Counted from the first letter of the stretch, positions 35,881-49,552 are shown. The stretch: 64,000 nucleotides of DNA from Elymus sibiricus (GCA_039707655.1 CM077665.1:439703531-439767530); one strand, 5' to 3'. Notes: generated from the letters alone by a model not told the origin. Program-made: numbers and translations.

Positions 35881-38800
35881 CAGATGATGGTATACATCCT
35901 CGCGGTTGGGAGGTTGTAAATCCTAGCTGCGGGGATCTGCACCGCCGGTCGTCATCGACTCTACTTCCGCTGCGCTACGAGTCGGTAACGAAAAAGATCA
36001 AACCTTGTATGCAGTCTCCATAGTGGTCCTGGGCTGGTGTGTAGGTCGGAATTTTTTTGTTTTCTGCTGCGTTACCCTACAGTGGCATCATGAGCCGTGC
36101 TATGCGTAGATGCAGGTTGCGATCTAGAATACATAGAGATGTATGGGTGTTGCACAATATAATTAGGTAGTAGATGTGTTCTATTACTGAAAATTATTTG
36201 TGCGGGTAGCAGATGAAATCTGTTACCCGATGTTCTTGTTGCTTCCCTCGAATTTGCATATTTCTGATCTTGATAACAGCATGGTGGAGTTTCAATGTTC
36301 TGGCAATCCGCGATCCTGATTGATCAACGAAGTGCTAACAGTTCATTGAATTCCACCGTAGTTAAAAAGAAAGATGAAATTTCGCAGACAAAAGGGCAAT
36401 GCAGATATGATCTGCACGGGGGTCATGCGTATGACGAAGTTTAGTATGGGGCTCGAGATTTTATTATCTCGTGTTTCATACACCCCGCAATGTTAATCTA
36501 GCGCCTTGGATTATCATGCTTGATGATGGACGTTGGTAGCTTTGGTTTGTTTCGAAACCTTATAAGCCACGTAAAACAAGTTTTTGCATGAACCGATTAG
36601 AGGCGTCTAACTTGGTTTTGTAGGATGGTTTGCATGTGCATGTGATGTGGTATAGCAGTGCTCATAATAATTTGATTATGTATGAGATGACTATATAATG
36701 TAAATTGATTAACATGACCTGCGTGTCATGATTCGGCATGATGGTTGGAGCCATATGATTGTCACTTTAAATGACATGTGTGTCAACCTTGTTGTAATGC
36801 ATTATTTTATTAGCTATAGAGATAGCAATATTATCTAGTGCATCGACAAGGTGGTGGCAATCTTCGCGAAGGTGAACACTGACGCGAGTGCCGAAGACGA
36901 AGAAATGAAAGACTTCTCCGTCAGAAAGGGCTATACCATATCATGCTATTATGAATTGCCTGAGATGTTTATCCCTTATGATGCACCCTTCTTGATTGCG
37001 CGGTAGTCGCTTTTTAGTAGGGTGATCTCTCACAAAAATATCAAGTAGTTAGTGTTCTCCCAAGTGTAGCACCGTCACGGCACCTAACTTTTCGGGGTAC
37101 GACATGTACACATGAGTATGAACGATTAGAGAAGTGTGAGGCGGGTGAGGTCAGACCTCGCAGCAAGATCACTTGGTTGTCTTGACGTTCAGGCAGGACA
37201 GTCCTGAGCTCGGAACACACGCATTGAAAGATGGACAAGAGTCACATAGAGATGTGATTGGCAAGTTGGCCTACCGATTGAAGTTCACGTCATCAGTGAT
37301 GAAACCGTCAATGGCGTCGAATTGAAATGCGGATCTTGAATCACTCACAATCAATTATGAGAGATATTGATTTGAGTGGGAGCGCACTGTAGAATTAACT
37401 TGTTTAATTCTCAGTGCAATTAAATTTTGAACACTGTCTAAGTGTGGTTTGCAAAATAGTTGTAGAATAATGGCTCGCGTTTCCACCTTCCCTGTTAAAA
37501 TTGAATAAGCTGTTAAATATCTGGTTAAAACTTTACGGTTGGTAAACGTAATGTGAGGATTGTCCTCTAGAGTGCCGAGAAGGACTCTGTCCTATCGCAT
37601 ACTTTCGGTATTCTCCCGCTAATGCTATGGATCATGTGACTCTCGTCCTTCGATCCAAAAGCTAGAATTCCGTTTCGGTCAAGTGCAATACGTTTGCTTC
37701 CATGAGACCCGAACTTCGAAAGTTTTGGGATAGTTATGTGATATTCATGGAACTGAAAATTAATTTTCAGATACAAACAAAGGCTGAAAGATATGATATA
37801 TCCAAAGCAATATTTGTTTGCAAACTATTAGTAAAGGTGTTTACTATGCATTCGACTGATAAGAGAGGGATCCAGAAGAACGCCTGTCATATGATATGAA
37901 GGTGAATAAAACAACAACTTAAAGAGAAAGGAAGTGTCCGAAGGGTGTTAGTGAGACTTTTCATGCCTAGGAAGTCCGGGGCTAACGCCACTCTTAAGTT
38001 GGGTGCTTCTTCTGAGAGTAGGAGAAATACTGAAAGTTAAACTGTTAGAAGTATGAAGGCAGAAGGAAAGAAGACTGGAATATCCAGCTCATGTATGAAT
38101 GTCATACAAGTTTTTGATGTATAGAAGGCTGGTCAAAGATATAGTTCTTGGGAATTATGGTTAAACATGTTAATCACTGATTCTTGGGTATTGTGAGTTA
38201 ATCACAAAGATACCCGCTCGATTGCATTCTGTTGCAACTCGATGTAAAAACTACTATGGCCTGAAAGACTAGCCAGGAATGAGGTTTTGATACACGCTGG
38301 GAATATAGTAAATGGTACTATACTTTCCATTGGTGTATTACCATATGTATTTATTTTCATAAATCATTTTAGAGTTTTACACACTCTAGCCCATTGCATA
38401 AAGTATCTTGCGAGAAGGTTGTTCATAAGAGAACTTTTAATGTTTGGAGTTATGAATAACAAAAGGGCCATACTTTCATTATGAATGAGAAGTATGTTAT
38501 GAATATTGATGATAATACATTACCTCTGTATTTACTTTCATAATTCATTTAGAGTTTCATACACTCTAGCCCTTTGCATAAGGTATCTTGCAAGGAGGTT
38601 ATTCATAAGAGAACTTTTGATGTTCGGTGTGATAAATAACATGAAGGGCCATGCTTCCAACCAAGGATGGGATGTATGTTACGAATATTGATGGTAATAT
38701 GATACATCCATAACACTGACGCTAAATGTCGCAAGACTAAAAGAATACCACATATGTGTGGCACTGCATTTGGTCACATTGGAGAAACCCGCATGGAAAA

Positions 38801-38929
38801 TTCCATTATGCTGGATTTTAAAGTCATTTGATTTTGAATCATCTGACACTTGCAACTTTCCTCCGAAAAGTGAAGTGACTGAAATACCGTTCACAGGCCA
38901 TAAGGAACGAGCAACAAACTTATTGGTGA

Positions 38930-41340
38930 TCATACATTTTGATGTGTGTAGTTCAATAAATGTTGTTGCAAGTAGTGGATTTATCTATCTTCAGAAATGA
39001 CTCAAGTAGATATATTGATATTTACTTGATGAGACGTAAGTCTGGATCTTTTGAAATCATTCGAAAGGTTTTCAAAATGAAGTAGAAGTTATTGTAACAA
39101 GAAAATTATGTTTCTGCAATTCGATTGCAGAAAGGAATATTTGAGTTACAAGTTTAGCGAATGTCTGATGAGTTGTGAAAGGGATTTCCTAACTTGCACC
39201 TCCCGGAACACCACTGCAAGTGGAGAGTCCGTGAAGATGTAATCAAGCCATTTATGACATGGTAAGATCAAAGATGACATAAATAAATTTGCCGTTACCC
39301 CTTTTAAAGAGTGATGCTTTAGAGACTGCGGCTTTTACACTGAAAAGAGATCCATCAGGTCTGTTGAAATGACGCCATGGTATGGTACGCCCAACCATGT
39401 TATATCTTTTCTTAAACATTTGGAATATGGGGCTTGTGTAAAAGGTTACAAACCTATTCCAAATCAGACAAGTGCTACTTTGTAGGTTATCCCAAGTCAT
39501 TGGGTATTCCCCCACCACTATACCGAGGCAAACGATTTTGCCACAAAACGGTATGCTTTTAAAGAGAATAGTTCTTACAAAAGGTGAGTGGGAGGACAGT
39601 GCAACTCGACGAGATAACCAGTATCTTCGTCATCAGGTCAAAGGAAAGGAACCTTGGAAGTGATTCTGGAGCTTCCTACTACGACTGATACGGAAGCCTC
39701 TACATGAGATGTATGGACTTCGGTCGAACTTGCAGCTGAACCACATAGGAAAAACTCGTGCAAACCTCTCAGGTGCGCATACGAGATATTGTTGTTAGAC
39801 AACAGTATACCTACGATACACAAGGAAGCGTTGATGGGCCCTGACTCCGGAATTGGCTAAATGCCAATACAATCCGAGATAGTTTCCATATAAGTGATTC
39901 AAGATTAAAACCTTGATACACCTTTCGGAAGACTTAGAGTCTAACGAATATTTATGAAACTATAAACTGATGTGGATAAAATGTTTTATCCATAAAGCTC
40001 GACTTGTTGAAATAACAAGTTCAAGGAGTTGACTACGATGAGGTTGTTTCACCGTAGTGATGCTTAAAGTCGGTTCGGGTTGAACTAGCAATTAATACAT
40101 ATTTCAATCATGAGATATGAAACATGGATGACGAAAGGATTTCCATCTGATGGAAATGTAACCAAGGACTTGCATGTGTTACAGTAGAAGGTATTTTGTC
40201 AGTCCAGAGGATGCTAGTAAGTATGCAAACTTCAGAGTTCCAGCGATGGACAGAAGAGAGCAAAATGGAGTTGGAATCTTCGTGTTTTGATGAAATGGTC
40301 AAAAGGGTTTTGACTTCATCAATGGGTAACGAAGATGCTTGTGATTCAAGAAAGTAAGTGGGAGCATAATAATATTTCTAAAAACGTTGTGTGCTTGACA
40401 CATTGTTAATTGGAAATAAATTTCTTGACATGAATTAGGACTTCATTTGAAAAGGGTTTTTTCGATGAAGTGCTTGGGCTAAATAGCCTTAATATTAGGC
40501 ATGATGATCTATGGAGATAGATTTACCTAATGGGGCTGAGCAAAGATACATATTGACAAGATGCTAAACTTTTTAGCATTTAAAACGCCAAGGAGTGATT
40601 CTTGCCGAAGTCACATGGAAAGAGTTTTTGCAAGACTCGGTGTCCCAAAAACACTGATGAGCAAAATACATGATGGAGATTCCACACACCTTCGTGTTTG
40701 GATTAATCATGTATTCCATGGTATGTAAAAACAACCAGATATGTCCAATACTCCAAAGTTGTTGCGAGTATAGATACCAAAGTGATCAAAAGTACTGATC
40801 ATGGGACAACAGTGAAAGATGTCATTAAGTACTAGAGCAGTACTGATGACATGTTTTCTCGCAAGCAGAGATTATGAAGTGCTTGTTGTAAGTAATTACA
40901 TCGATACAGTCTTCATCAATGCTCCATGCGATTTTCGATTTAAGTTAAGGGTTTTGTGTAATACACAACATAGTGGCACGGTAGTTGGAAATTGTTCCAA
41001 ATAAGATACTATGGCGAATTCTATAACAAAGGCTAAGTATGTTGACGCTTTAGAAGCAACAAAGAAGTTGTTGAATCATATAGTTCATTCATGAACTTAG
41101 TATGGTTCCAAGATGGCTTTGGTCTATGGGACACTATTGCAGATAGTTGCTCCATAGCTCAGTCTGAGGAATCAGGTTTCGACCAATGATTCACACATAT
41201 GCAAAGCCAAGTCCACACAAAATATGAATTTTGTGAAAGCGTGAAAATGCAAGGATATGCAAAGTTACACACGGAGCTGAAGTTGTCAGATCCGTTGGAC
41301 ATCAGGCTATACCACAAGCGAAGCATATTTTACACCAGTA
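38930..41340 (+). pseudogene. Decayed Copia pol (integrase, reverse transcriptase and RNase H relics)
   Basis: Short frames in pol order can be recognised. These are an integrase-like segment near 38938 (FDVCSSINVVASSG), LAPPGTP at 39193-39213, ALETAAFTL near 39323, KCYFVGYP-like residues near 39470-39490, a reverse-transcriptase relic near 40490-40740 (ILGMMIYGDR; IMYSMVCK) and an RNase H relic near 41030 (KAKYVDALEATKK). They are separated by many stops, frameshifts and apparent deletions. The order agrees with Copia (integrase before reverse transcriptase). No gag is clearly visible between 36097 and 38900. It cannot encode a working polyprotein. Confidence 0.7.
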
Positions 41341-41402
41341 TGCCATAGGTGTAAAGTGCATTAGCATTGACTAGATTATTGACTCTAGTGCAAGTGGGTG
41401 TC

Positions 41403-43578
41403 TGTAGGAGATATGCCCTAGAGGCAATAATAAATGTTATTGATTATCTCCCTGTTCATAATTAGGTTTATGTTCCATGCTATAACTGCTATGGTTCTCG
41501 AGTCTGCATTAACCATGAGGCTCGGAGGAAGACTCATATGCACGTGTGGGATAATAAACGGTAAAATGTATTCCTAGTCTGGCCTATAAGACTAGCTCAA
41601 GTGTTGCATGATGGTTCTGTTTTCCTGATCATGGGCATGTCTATGCCAGCAATTTTGAGGGCACAATGTTAGCAGAACATTTGTGTTGAATCGACCCGAA
41701 TTGATGTTATGCTATGAGATACATTCGTCACAAGTTAATGGTTAATAACACAGAGATGGTTAATGTTTGCATGATTCCTTAGACCATGAGAGTATCGAGT
41801 TTCTTCATGCTTGCTTCATGAACTTTGGGGTTTGTTAAACGTCATCCGTAAATGGGTGGCTATTACGGTGGCTTACGGGTTCATGGAAAAGTATGTCAAG
41901 TAACTTGATAGCTCAAGATTGGGATTTGCTCCTCCGACGATGCAGAGATATCTCTGGGCCCTCTCGGTGTTACGGTATCCATCATCGTCTGGCCAGACAC
42001 TTTGTGATTTGATCACGGGGATGCCGGAACACGGGAACGAGAAAAGAGAACAATACCGGTAACGAGGTAACTGGCATAGTGGACAAGTTGTTGATCCACG
42101 GGGATGCCAACATGTCTCACCACGGGTATTTGTAACATATCGCGAAGCAACAGGAATAGCACACGGCAACTGGAGGTTCACTCGAATATTCATTCGTGTG
42201 GGTATAGGGGTCGATATGGGTGTCCACGGCTCCGATGTTGATCATTGATCAGAAGGGATTCCGGGTCATGTCTATACTTCACCGAACCTATAGGGTCACA
42301 CGCTTAAGGGTCATCTATCTATTGAATACTAGACAGGGAGTCTGAGAGAAATTCATTGAAAAAGTTTCGGAGACAACGGAAGAGTTCCGGAGAGAGAACA
42401 CCGGAAGAGTTTTGGTAAAACCGAAAAGTTGTTTCGGAGTGTACCATTAAGTCAAATTGGTTTCGGCACATGCCTGGAAATTATTGGTGGGTACCAGAAT
42501 TGTTCCGGTAACTTCTGAGATTTTTCAGAGACAAAAACCGGAAATGTTCCGGACTGCCGGAACCGCTTTAGTTGCTTTTCACAGATGAAAATCACTAAAC
42601 CGAAAAGTTGTTTCGGAGTACACCATTAAGTCAAATTGGTTTCGGCACATGCCTGATAATTCTTGGAGGGTGCCAGAATCATTCTGGAAACTTCTGGGAA
42701 TTTTTCCGGAAGAAAAACCAGAAATGTTCCGGAGCTGCCGGAACCGCTTTGTTTGCTTTTCGCAGATGAAAATCACTAATCCGGAATTGTTTCGGAACGC
42801 GTCGAAAATTATTTTAGTGGGTATTGCAAATGTTCTAAGCCCACATAAATATTTTTGGTTCGAACGGACGCTGAAAAATGTCGTCGTGAATAGTGAAAGT
42901 GCTTTTTGGGTGGCTTCTTGGAGAAGCCACCTTGAGGGCCCTTTGGTATTTTCCCCCTTGGCTTCTTGGAGAAGCCACCCTTGGGCTTGGCGTATAAATA
43001 GGGGTGGAGTGGGCTGCCTAAAGACTTACTCTTTCTCACATACAAGTGCCATGCATGATCTGGCTTTCTCTCTCCCTCCCAGCGAAATAGTTTCGTAGAG
43101 CCGAAAGGCTGTCTGGGTTCCGGTGGGAACTAGTTCTGGACGGCGAAGCCCTGCCGGATAGATGACACCGTATGTGTGCAACTCTGTAGAGAGATCGTAG
43201 TTTCGGTCTTAGTTTGAGAGCCTCCCGAAGGGCTGTCCGTGTGACTGTCCGAGTTTCGAAGGTCCTCCCGAAGGGCTGTCCGAGTGACCGTCCGAGTTTC
43301 GAAGGTCCTCCCGAAGGGCTGTCCGCGACACCGTCCGGGGGACTGTCCGACCGCCTCCCGGAGGGCTGTCCGAGGGGCAGATGATGGTATACATCCTCGC
43401 GGTTGGGAGGTTGTAAATCCTAGCTGCGGGGATCTGCACCGCCGATCGTCATCGACTCTACTTCCGCTGCGCTACGAGTTGGTAACGAAAAAGATCAAAC
43501 CTTGTATGCAGTCTCCATAGTGGTCCTGGGCTGGTGCGTAGGTCGGAATTTTTTTGTTTTCTACTGCGTTACCCTACA
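41403..43578 (+). repeat. 3' LTR of the Copia in B gag
   Basis: The 2176-bp copy aligns end to end with 33904-36081. Differences are concentrated in the first 250 bp. It is followed by GGAGA and the resumption of B gag. Confidence 0.93.
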
Positions 43579-43583
43579 GGAGA

Positions 43584-43753
43584 AACCTTGCGGAAGTATA
43601 TCCAGAGATTCAGTCGAGTACACCGCAATATTCCAGAGATACACCCTGCAGCCATGATTGCTGCGTTCCATTCGAACGTGCACAACAGGAGGATGCGGGC
43701 CAAGATGCATGTTAGACTCCCCAAGACCGTCAATGAGTTGTACACATTGGCGG
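43584..43753 (+). pseudogene. B gag, middle part
   Basis: An open frame between two insertions continues the capsid-like domain (LRKYIQRFSRVHRNIPEIHP, then KTVNELYTLA). It runs straight into the duplication GGCGG at 43749-43753 of the next insertion. The reading sense matches the pieces on either side, which supports a single ancestral gag. Confidence 0.8.
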
Positions 43754-46700
43754 TGTCACAACCCTAGTTTAGCTTTGCTTGTCATTGCATTTCATGCATG
43801 CATTTTTTTAAATTCAAATGAAACTGAATTGAGGATTTAGCAAGCCTCAGAAAGCATTTCTTGTCAAAATGACCAAGATAAAATTTCCTCAAATATTTCC
43901 AAGAAAATGTTCCTGTAGTTGTGTGAAAATATAGGCGAGAGGAAAAACCTAAACCAATATTTTTGGAGTCACGGAATATTTATCCTGGGCTTTTGAGTTA
44001 AACCAACAATTTTTGCAATGGACTTATATCTACTATATATAATATATGTCCGTTAATCCTGAAACATATTATGTGGCACTATTTAAATCCATTTAACCCA
44101 CATATATTTTTCCAGGAGTTTTTGAAAATGATTTGGTTTTGAATCAAATCAAAACAAAATTGAAATAAATAGAAACAGATAAGAAAAAAAAAGGAAAGAA
44201 AGCTTACCTGGAGTCGGCCCAGCTGCAACCCAGCCCACCATGGGCATCCCTGTCTTCTACCTCTTGCCAGAAGGCAGAGGAGAAGCAGCGGACAGCGCCC
44301 ACGCGTGTGCAGCCATGCACGCAGGTGCCTGCGTGCCTCCCCCGGCCAGTGCAGAGTTGGGGATAACCTCCCCGTTGCTGTCTGGATCGGGAAGACATTG
44401 CCATGCCCCGCTCGCTTCCTCCATCCCCACCTCTCGCCATGGACGAGACCCCCGAGTTCGTGCCGTCATCATTGCCGTAGACACCGCTGTCCCCTCGTCC
44501 TTTCATCGTGTCTAGAAGCACCGCAACCTCTTCCTAGTCCTCCCCGATGAGCCACGCAAGGTCGGGTGCACCGCAGCGAAGCCTTCTTCATCTTCTTCAA
44601 CCTCCGGTCACCAGACTTCCGCCGTCAAATTCGCAAGCCACCGGACCTCCCCGAGCTCGCCGTTGGCTTTGCTAGCACCGCGGTGAGACCCTCTCCTCCT
44701 TCCTCCTATCCTCCGTGTCGTGCGTGCCCCCTAGCTAGCTGCCCCGCGAGTTCCGAGCTCTTCGCCGCCGACCATGGTGTGGCCGTGGCCGCAACCCGGC
44801 CGCCCGTACCCGAGCACCTCCACGTGCTCCACTAGGTCCCAGGAGGTCGAAGCCCCCTCTGGTTCCTCCTCTAGCGCACCCCAACGCTGAGCCTAGCCTA
44901 GCCGAGCTCCGGCCGCCTCCACGGGCTTTCTCCTGTCGCACTCCGGTGCCCCCTCAGCCGTCTGCGTGTCCTGTTCGATGCGCATGGGCACGTGCTCCCC
45001 TCCGATGCCCTCGGCACGTCCAACCGACGCCGGAGGGCCATTCCGGCGTGCCTCTGCCGCGCTGGATGGTCGCCAGCGGCCTCCCTCCGGCCTGGCTGAT
45101 GTGGCCTGGCTTAATTAGCCACTAACCACCACCCCATGCCACTGACAGCGGGCCCCACCAGCTAATTAACTGCGGGTTAATTTTTAGATTAGGTTTAGTT
45201 AAATCTGTTTAACCCTGAGTCAATGACAGGCGGGTCCCACGGTCAAATTTGACCTGGACCCGACTCTGTTGACCGATGACGTCAGCATGACATAATGCTG
45301 ACGCGGTAAAATGGTTTCTGGAAATAAAAGAAATCAAAAATGATTTATTATATTACAGAAAATGCTTAAAACTTCTAATAATCATAGAAAATAATCTATA
45401 ACTCGGATGAAAATAATTGATATATTAAAAATGATCAGAAAAATCCAATGAATCTGTTTATTCCATGATCATGCATGTTTGAACAAGTTAACATCACCAA
45501 CTAGGACATTTTATGTTTAGGACAATGTATGAAATATCATTTGGAGTTGGAATTCAAACTTCTTTGAATTCCACTTCAATTACCTTGGTTAATTATTCCT
45601 CTAGGTCAATTCAGTTCCTTAATTTGTCATATCATACATCATGATTGTGTATTGCATGAATTGAATGTTGTTCCTTCTTGTTTGCCGGTGTTTGTTCCTT
45701 CTCGATAGACAACGATTCTGATGTTGTGATCGTTGACACTAATGAAGAGAAGTAATATCTTCAGAACTGGCAGGCAAGCAACCCCCCCCCCCCCCCCTTG
45801 AGCATACTAATATGAACCCACTCTCTCGCCCCTGCTCTCTTTTACTGCATTAGGACAATAATGATTCAACTGTTACATGTTCTCGGTAGTTGAACCTATT
45901 CCTTTGCATGACCTGTCTTTGCCACAGTAAATAGTTGAAACCACTTAGCATGAGTAGCAACTGCTTGAGCCTTGTTGTGCTTACTCATCCATGCTTGCTT
46001 ACTGTGCCTGCTATGCTTAGAGTCGTGTCGGGTCTGATCCATCTGGGCGATTAATTGGAATGGATGTGTTCATGTCCTACTGTGTGAGAGCTAAGTGTGT
46101 GAACATGATTTGGTAAAGGTAGCGATGAGAGGCCATGTAGGAGTACATGGCGGGTTGTCTCATTGGGACCGTCCTTAAGAACTGAGTTATGTGTATGTTA
46201 TCCAAGACAAGATACTACCACACGTTGGGCTCCGGGTACTCCAAGCTCTCTCGGCTTATTAATTGCCTAGATCTCGGTCTAGGAGTTGCAACTAGTTTCT
46301 GGTGTTTGTAGGAAAAGTGTTGGCGGCCGTGCATAGCGCTGCCCGACGGGGTGGGCTGTGATGCGGTATATACATAGTGGCACGGTGTACCAAGTGTCAC
46401 GCGGATGGTGGACTTGTGGAACCCTGCGCACATCGTTTGGGGCCGTAGAGGAAACTTCGGCCGGACTTCCTTGCGGGTTTAGTCTCAAATAGGCGATAAA
46501 CCTGGACTAGGGTCTTGTGTGATTGACGGTTGTGGCCGACTCCCTCGCTGGGCTTCCGCTTGAAGGTTGCCGAGGTGCCTTTTTACGTGCACATGGCGAT
46601 AAGTGGAGGGAGCGTGTGTGAAGAAGTATACCCCTGCAGGGTTATGAATCTGTTCGAATAGTCGCGCCCTCGGATATGGACTACTTGGAAAACTTATGTG

Positions 46701-48094
46701 GTTCATAGACAACTTGAAATGGATTATCTAAAATGCGCAAGATAAGCGTGAGTGCTATGGATGGCCTTCTCGTAGGGAGACGGGAGTGGATCCATAGTGG
46801 TGTATTGAGTTGGTGAATATGTGGACTCGTGTGCGTTATCCCCCCTCAAAGAAAGTACTCGTGGTCGTAGTACAGGTTAGCCAAGAGTCAAAGATGCCTT
46901 GCTGCAATAAATTCCACACCCCCCCTTCATTGATACTGATGCATATGTAGATAGTTCTGATGTAAGTCTTGCTGAGTACCTTTGTACTCACGGTTGCTTA
47001 ATTTATGTTTTTGCAGAGGAGACGTCAGTCTCATTAGTGATTCTTACGACGTGACGTTCTATGTTGACCGGACTAGCTTGGGAATCCCAGACAGAGGTCT
47101 GGTTCCTTTGGTAGGGTCATTGTAGCTTTTCAGGCTCCTCCAGCCACTTTTAGTAGATGTATGTACTCATACATGTTTTGCTTCCGCTTGTTGCTTGTAT
47201 GACTTGAGTGTTGGGTCATCTGACCCCTGTTTGTAATAGCACACTATGTTGGCTCTTATGAGTCTTTAATAAATACTTGAGTCATAGAGTTATGTTGTGA
47301 TTCCATGTTGTATCTACGCATATCGTGCATATTGTGTGTATGTTTGAAATGCATTGGTATGTGTGGGATTCGACACCTAGTCGTATGCCTATGTTAGCCT
47401 TCTTTACAGGGGAATGCCTCTTTGTGCTTCTGTTGAGCCCTGGTAGCTTGCTACTGCTCCGGACACATTGATTGACCGGCATGTATCCTTCTTTGCTGCT
47501 GTGTCTGTCCCTACGGGGAAATGCCACGCGGTGTAATGGAGTCCATGTATGTCAGGACCGGTTTTCCAGGATATTACTTTCCCAGCAAATGGTCCTTGTG
47601 CTCACCAACCCCAGGATTACTGTTAGCTAGTGAGGCACATTCTTGATACAGAAATTCCAAGCAAAATACAAAATCTGAAGTACAAGACCATTGTGGTCTA
47701 TGAGTACAACAAAAGTTTCTAGTGGTTGATGGTGGAAGCGGTTTGCGGATCCTCGGCGTTTATGGGACTCCATTTCCCACAGGAGCAGCTGACCTGGATA
47801 ACTCCTATCTTCGCGTGACTGCTATATTCGTTGCCTAGGTTTCGGGGCTGTCGTCATTGCACTCCTATCCAAGCATGAAATCTGGCCAAGACAATAGCCA
47901 GGGACAAGCCAGTGAGTACTTTGAATGTACTCGCAAACATCATGAAAAACAGGTATAATATAGCAGGTGATAATCATGCATTGAAATAATCCACGATCAC
48001 TTAGTCAGTCACAAAATTAAATTCATGATGCACGCAAGCAGGTCCTTCATATTAAACAGGAATAAGCAACCAGAGAATAAAAATAATATATACC

Positions 48095-48425
48095 GATCGG
48101 GTGTCTAAAGCGACACCTCGAAAGGATAATAATATAAAGCATGAGCGACGCCACATAAAGGGTTCGGAAAAAAAGTAACATGTGTGCCACAGTCGGGCGT
48201 CTGAGTGACGCCACCTAAAGGGCTTATAAGGAAAATAAATAACAAGCATGCCATAGTCGGGCGTCTGAGCGACGCCACATAAAGGGCTTGTAAGGAAAAT
48301 AAATAATCAGCATGCCACAGTCAGGCGTCTCAGCGACACCACATAAAGGGCTTATAAAGCAAACAACATGCATGCCACAGTCGGGCGTCTGTGCGACGCC
48401 ACATAAAGGGCTTATATAATAATAA
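48095..48425. repeat. Tandem repeat of about 62 bp, five units
   Basis: Units contain GCCACAGTCGGGCGTCTG, then AGCGACGCCACATAAAGGGC, then an A-rich linker. Starts fall near 48187, 48251, 48313 and 48375, with a more diverged unit before them. The array lies inside the giant solo LTR. Confidence 0.85.
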
Positions 48426-48943
48426 TCACAATGAGTATTCAGGAGGTAGAACCATCCCAGGGATACTCAATAATTCAAATAATATAAATGGTTAGTCTAC
48501 AATAATAATAATCATAATCATCATTCATCACAGGTCATGATCAACATGTCGGTTTAGAAGTTTTCCTCCGAAGACCGACACTAAGACCGACACTTGACCC
48601 ATCCTAGACTGTAGTCCTTAACCGCGGACACGGCTATTCGAATAGATGTAAACTCTGCAGAGGGTGTACTCTTTACCCACGAGTAACGAATTCCTTTAGT
48701 CCACCGGGACTAATTCCGCTTACGGTCTTTGAATTGAAAACACACCTGACCTGCACACACCAGCTTAACTCACTACTAGAAAAATGGCTATAGCCAATAT
48801 CCCTATTAGTGGCGCACCATGGTGGTGGTGCGCCACTGCTATATAGCAATGGCGCACCAGAAGCAGGTGCGCCATTGTTATTTTTTAAGTAGTGGCGCAC
48901 CACCTGAGCAGTGCGCCATTGCTATTTTTTTTGTCCATCCCCC

Positions 48944-49052
48944 CACCCCACCAGACATAGCAATGGCGCACCACACCAAGGTGCGCCATTACTATGCTAC
49001 ATAGTAATGGCGCACCTTGGTGTGGTGCGCCATTGCTATGTCTGGTGGGGTG
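48944..49052. repeat. Perfect 53-bp inverted repeat with a 3-nt loop
   Basis: Arms 48944-48996 and 49000-49052 are exact reverse complements around CTA. Each arm contains two opposed copies of the GGCGCACC subterminal motif. RNA from either strand would form a long perfect hairpin. Confidence 0.9.
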
Positions 49053-49072
49053 TGTGCCTGCGTGTGTGTGAG

Positions 49073-49152
49073 GTTAGTAATGGCACACCCTCCCTGGTGC
49101 GCCATTGCTAAGGTTAGCAATGGCGCACCAGGGAGGGTGCGCCATTACTAAC
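49073..49152. repeat. Second hairpin of 38-bp arms
   Basis: Arms 49073-49110 and 49115-49152 pair with one mismatch and a 4-nt loop. Further imperfect pairing extends outwards through GTGTGTGTGAG and CTCACACACAC. Confidence 0.85.
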
Positions 49153-49552
49153 GTCTCACACACACAAACACACACCCCACCACAAACACCCCCCCCCCTG
49201 GATCGCCTTTTCAGTTTAAAAAAAATAAAAGAAAATGATAAAAGATTCAAATTTAAAAATCCTTCGAGATGCCCATGTGTTATGTGTTCTAGTTGTTAGG
49301 AAAATTAACAAACATGAATTTCGAAATTTTTCGCAAAAGGCCGCCGTGTTTCGGTAAAATGGCCATAACTTTTGCATACGACCTCCGATGAAAAAGTTTT
49401 TTATATGAAAAAGCATCTACTTGAAAAGTTACATCCGAATTCAACCGGCTATGCCCGTTATCGATTTTTTAGAATCCTCAAAAACCTAACAGAAAAAAAG
49501 TTACGATGCTTTTAAGATCTGGAGGCAAAAAAATAAAAAAAATAAAAAAAAG

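Larger units (their letters stand above)
33904..36081 (+). repeat. 5' LTR of the Copia in B gag
   Basis: It ends GTTACCCTACA. It contains two about 180-bp imperfect direct repeats (from about 34920 and 35098, AAACCGAAAAGTTGTTTCGG). Two hairpins GGTGGCTTCT/AGAAGCCACC lie upstream of the TATA box, and a tandem array of CCTCCCGAAGGGCTGTCCG units lies downstream at about 35724-35880. Confidence 0.93.
33904..43578 (+). mobile_element. Angela/BARE-like Copia element, complete but with a dead interior
   Basis: It has perfect duplications GGAGA (33899-33903 and 43579-43583), a 2178-bp 5' LTR (33904-36081) and a 2176-bp 3' LTR (41403-43578). The interior is 5.3 kb. LTRs begin TGTAGGAGATATGCCC, the Angela/BARE signature with one variant base. 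A methionine-tRNA-type primer site (TGGCATCATGAGCC, 36083-36096) follows the 5' LTR and CAAGTGGGTGTC precedes the 3' LTR. The interior retains recognisable but heavily broken pol. It is inserted in B gag. Confidence 0.93.
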
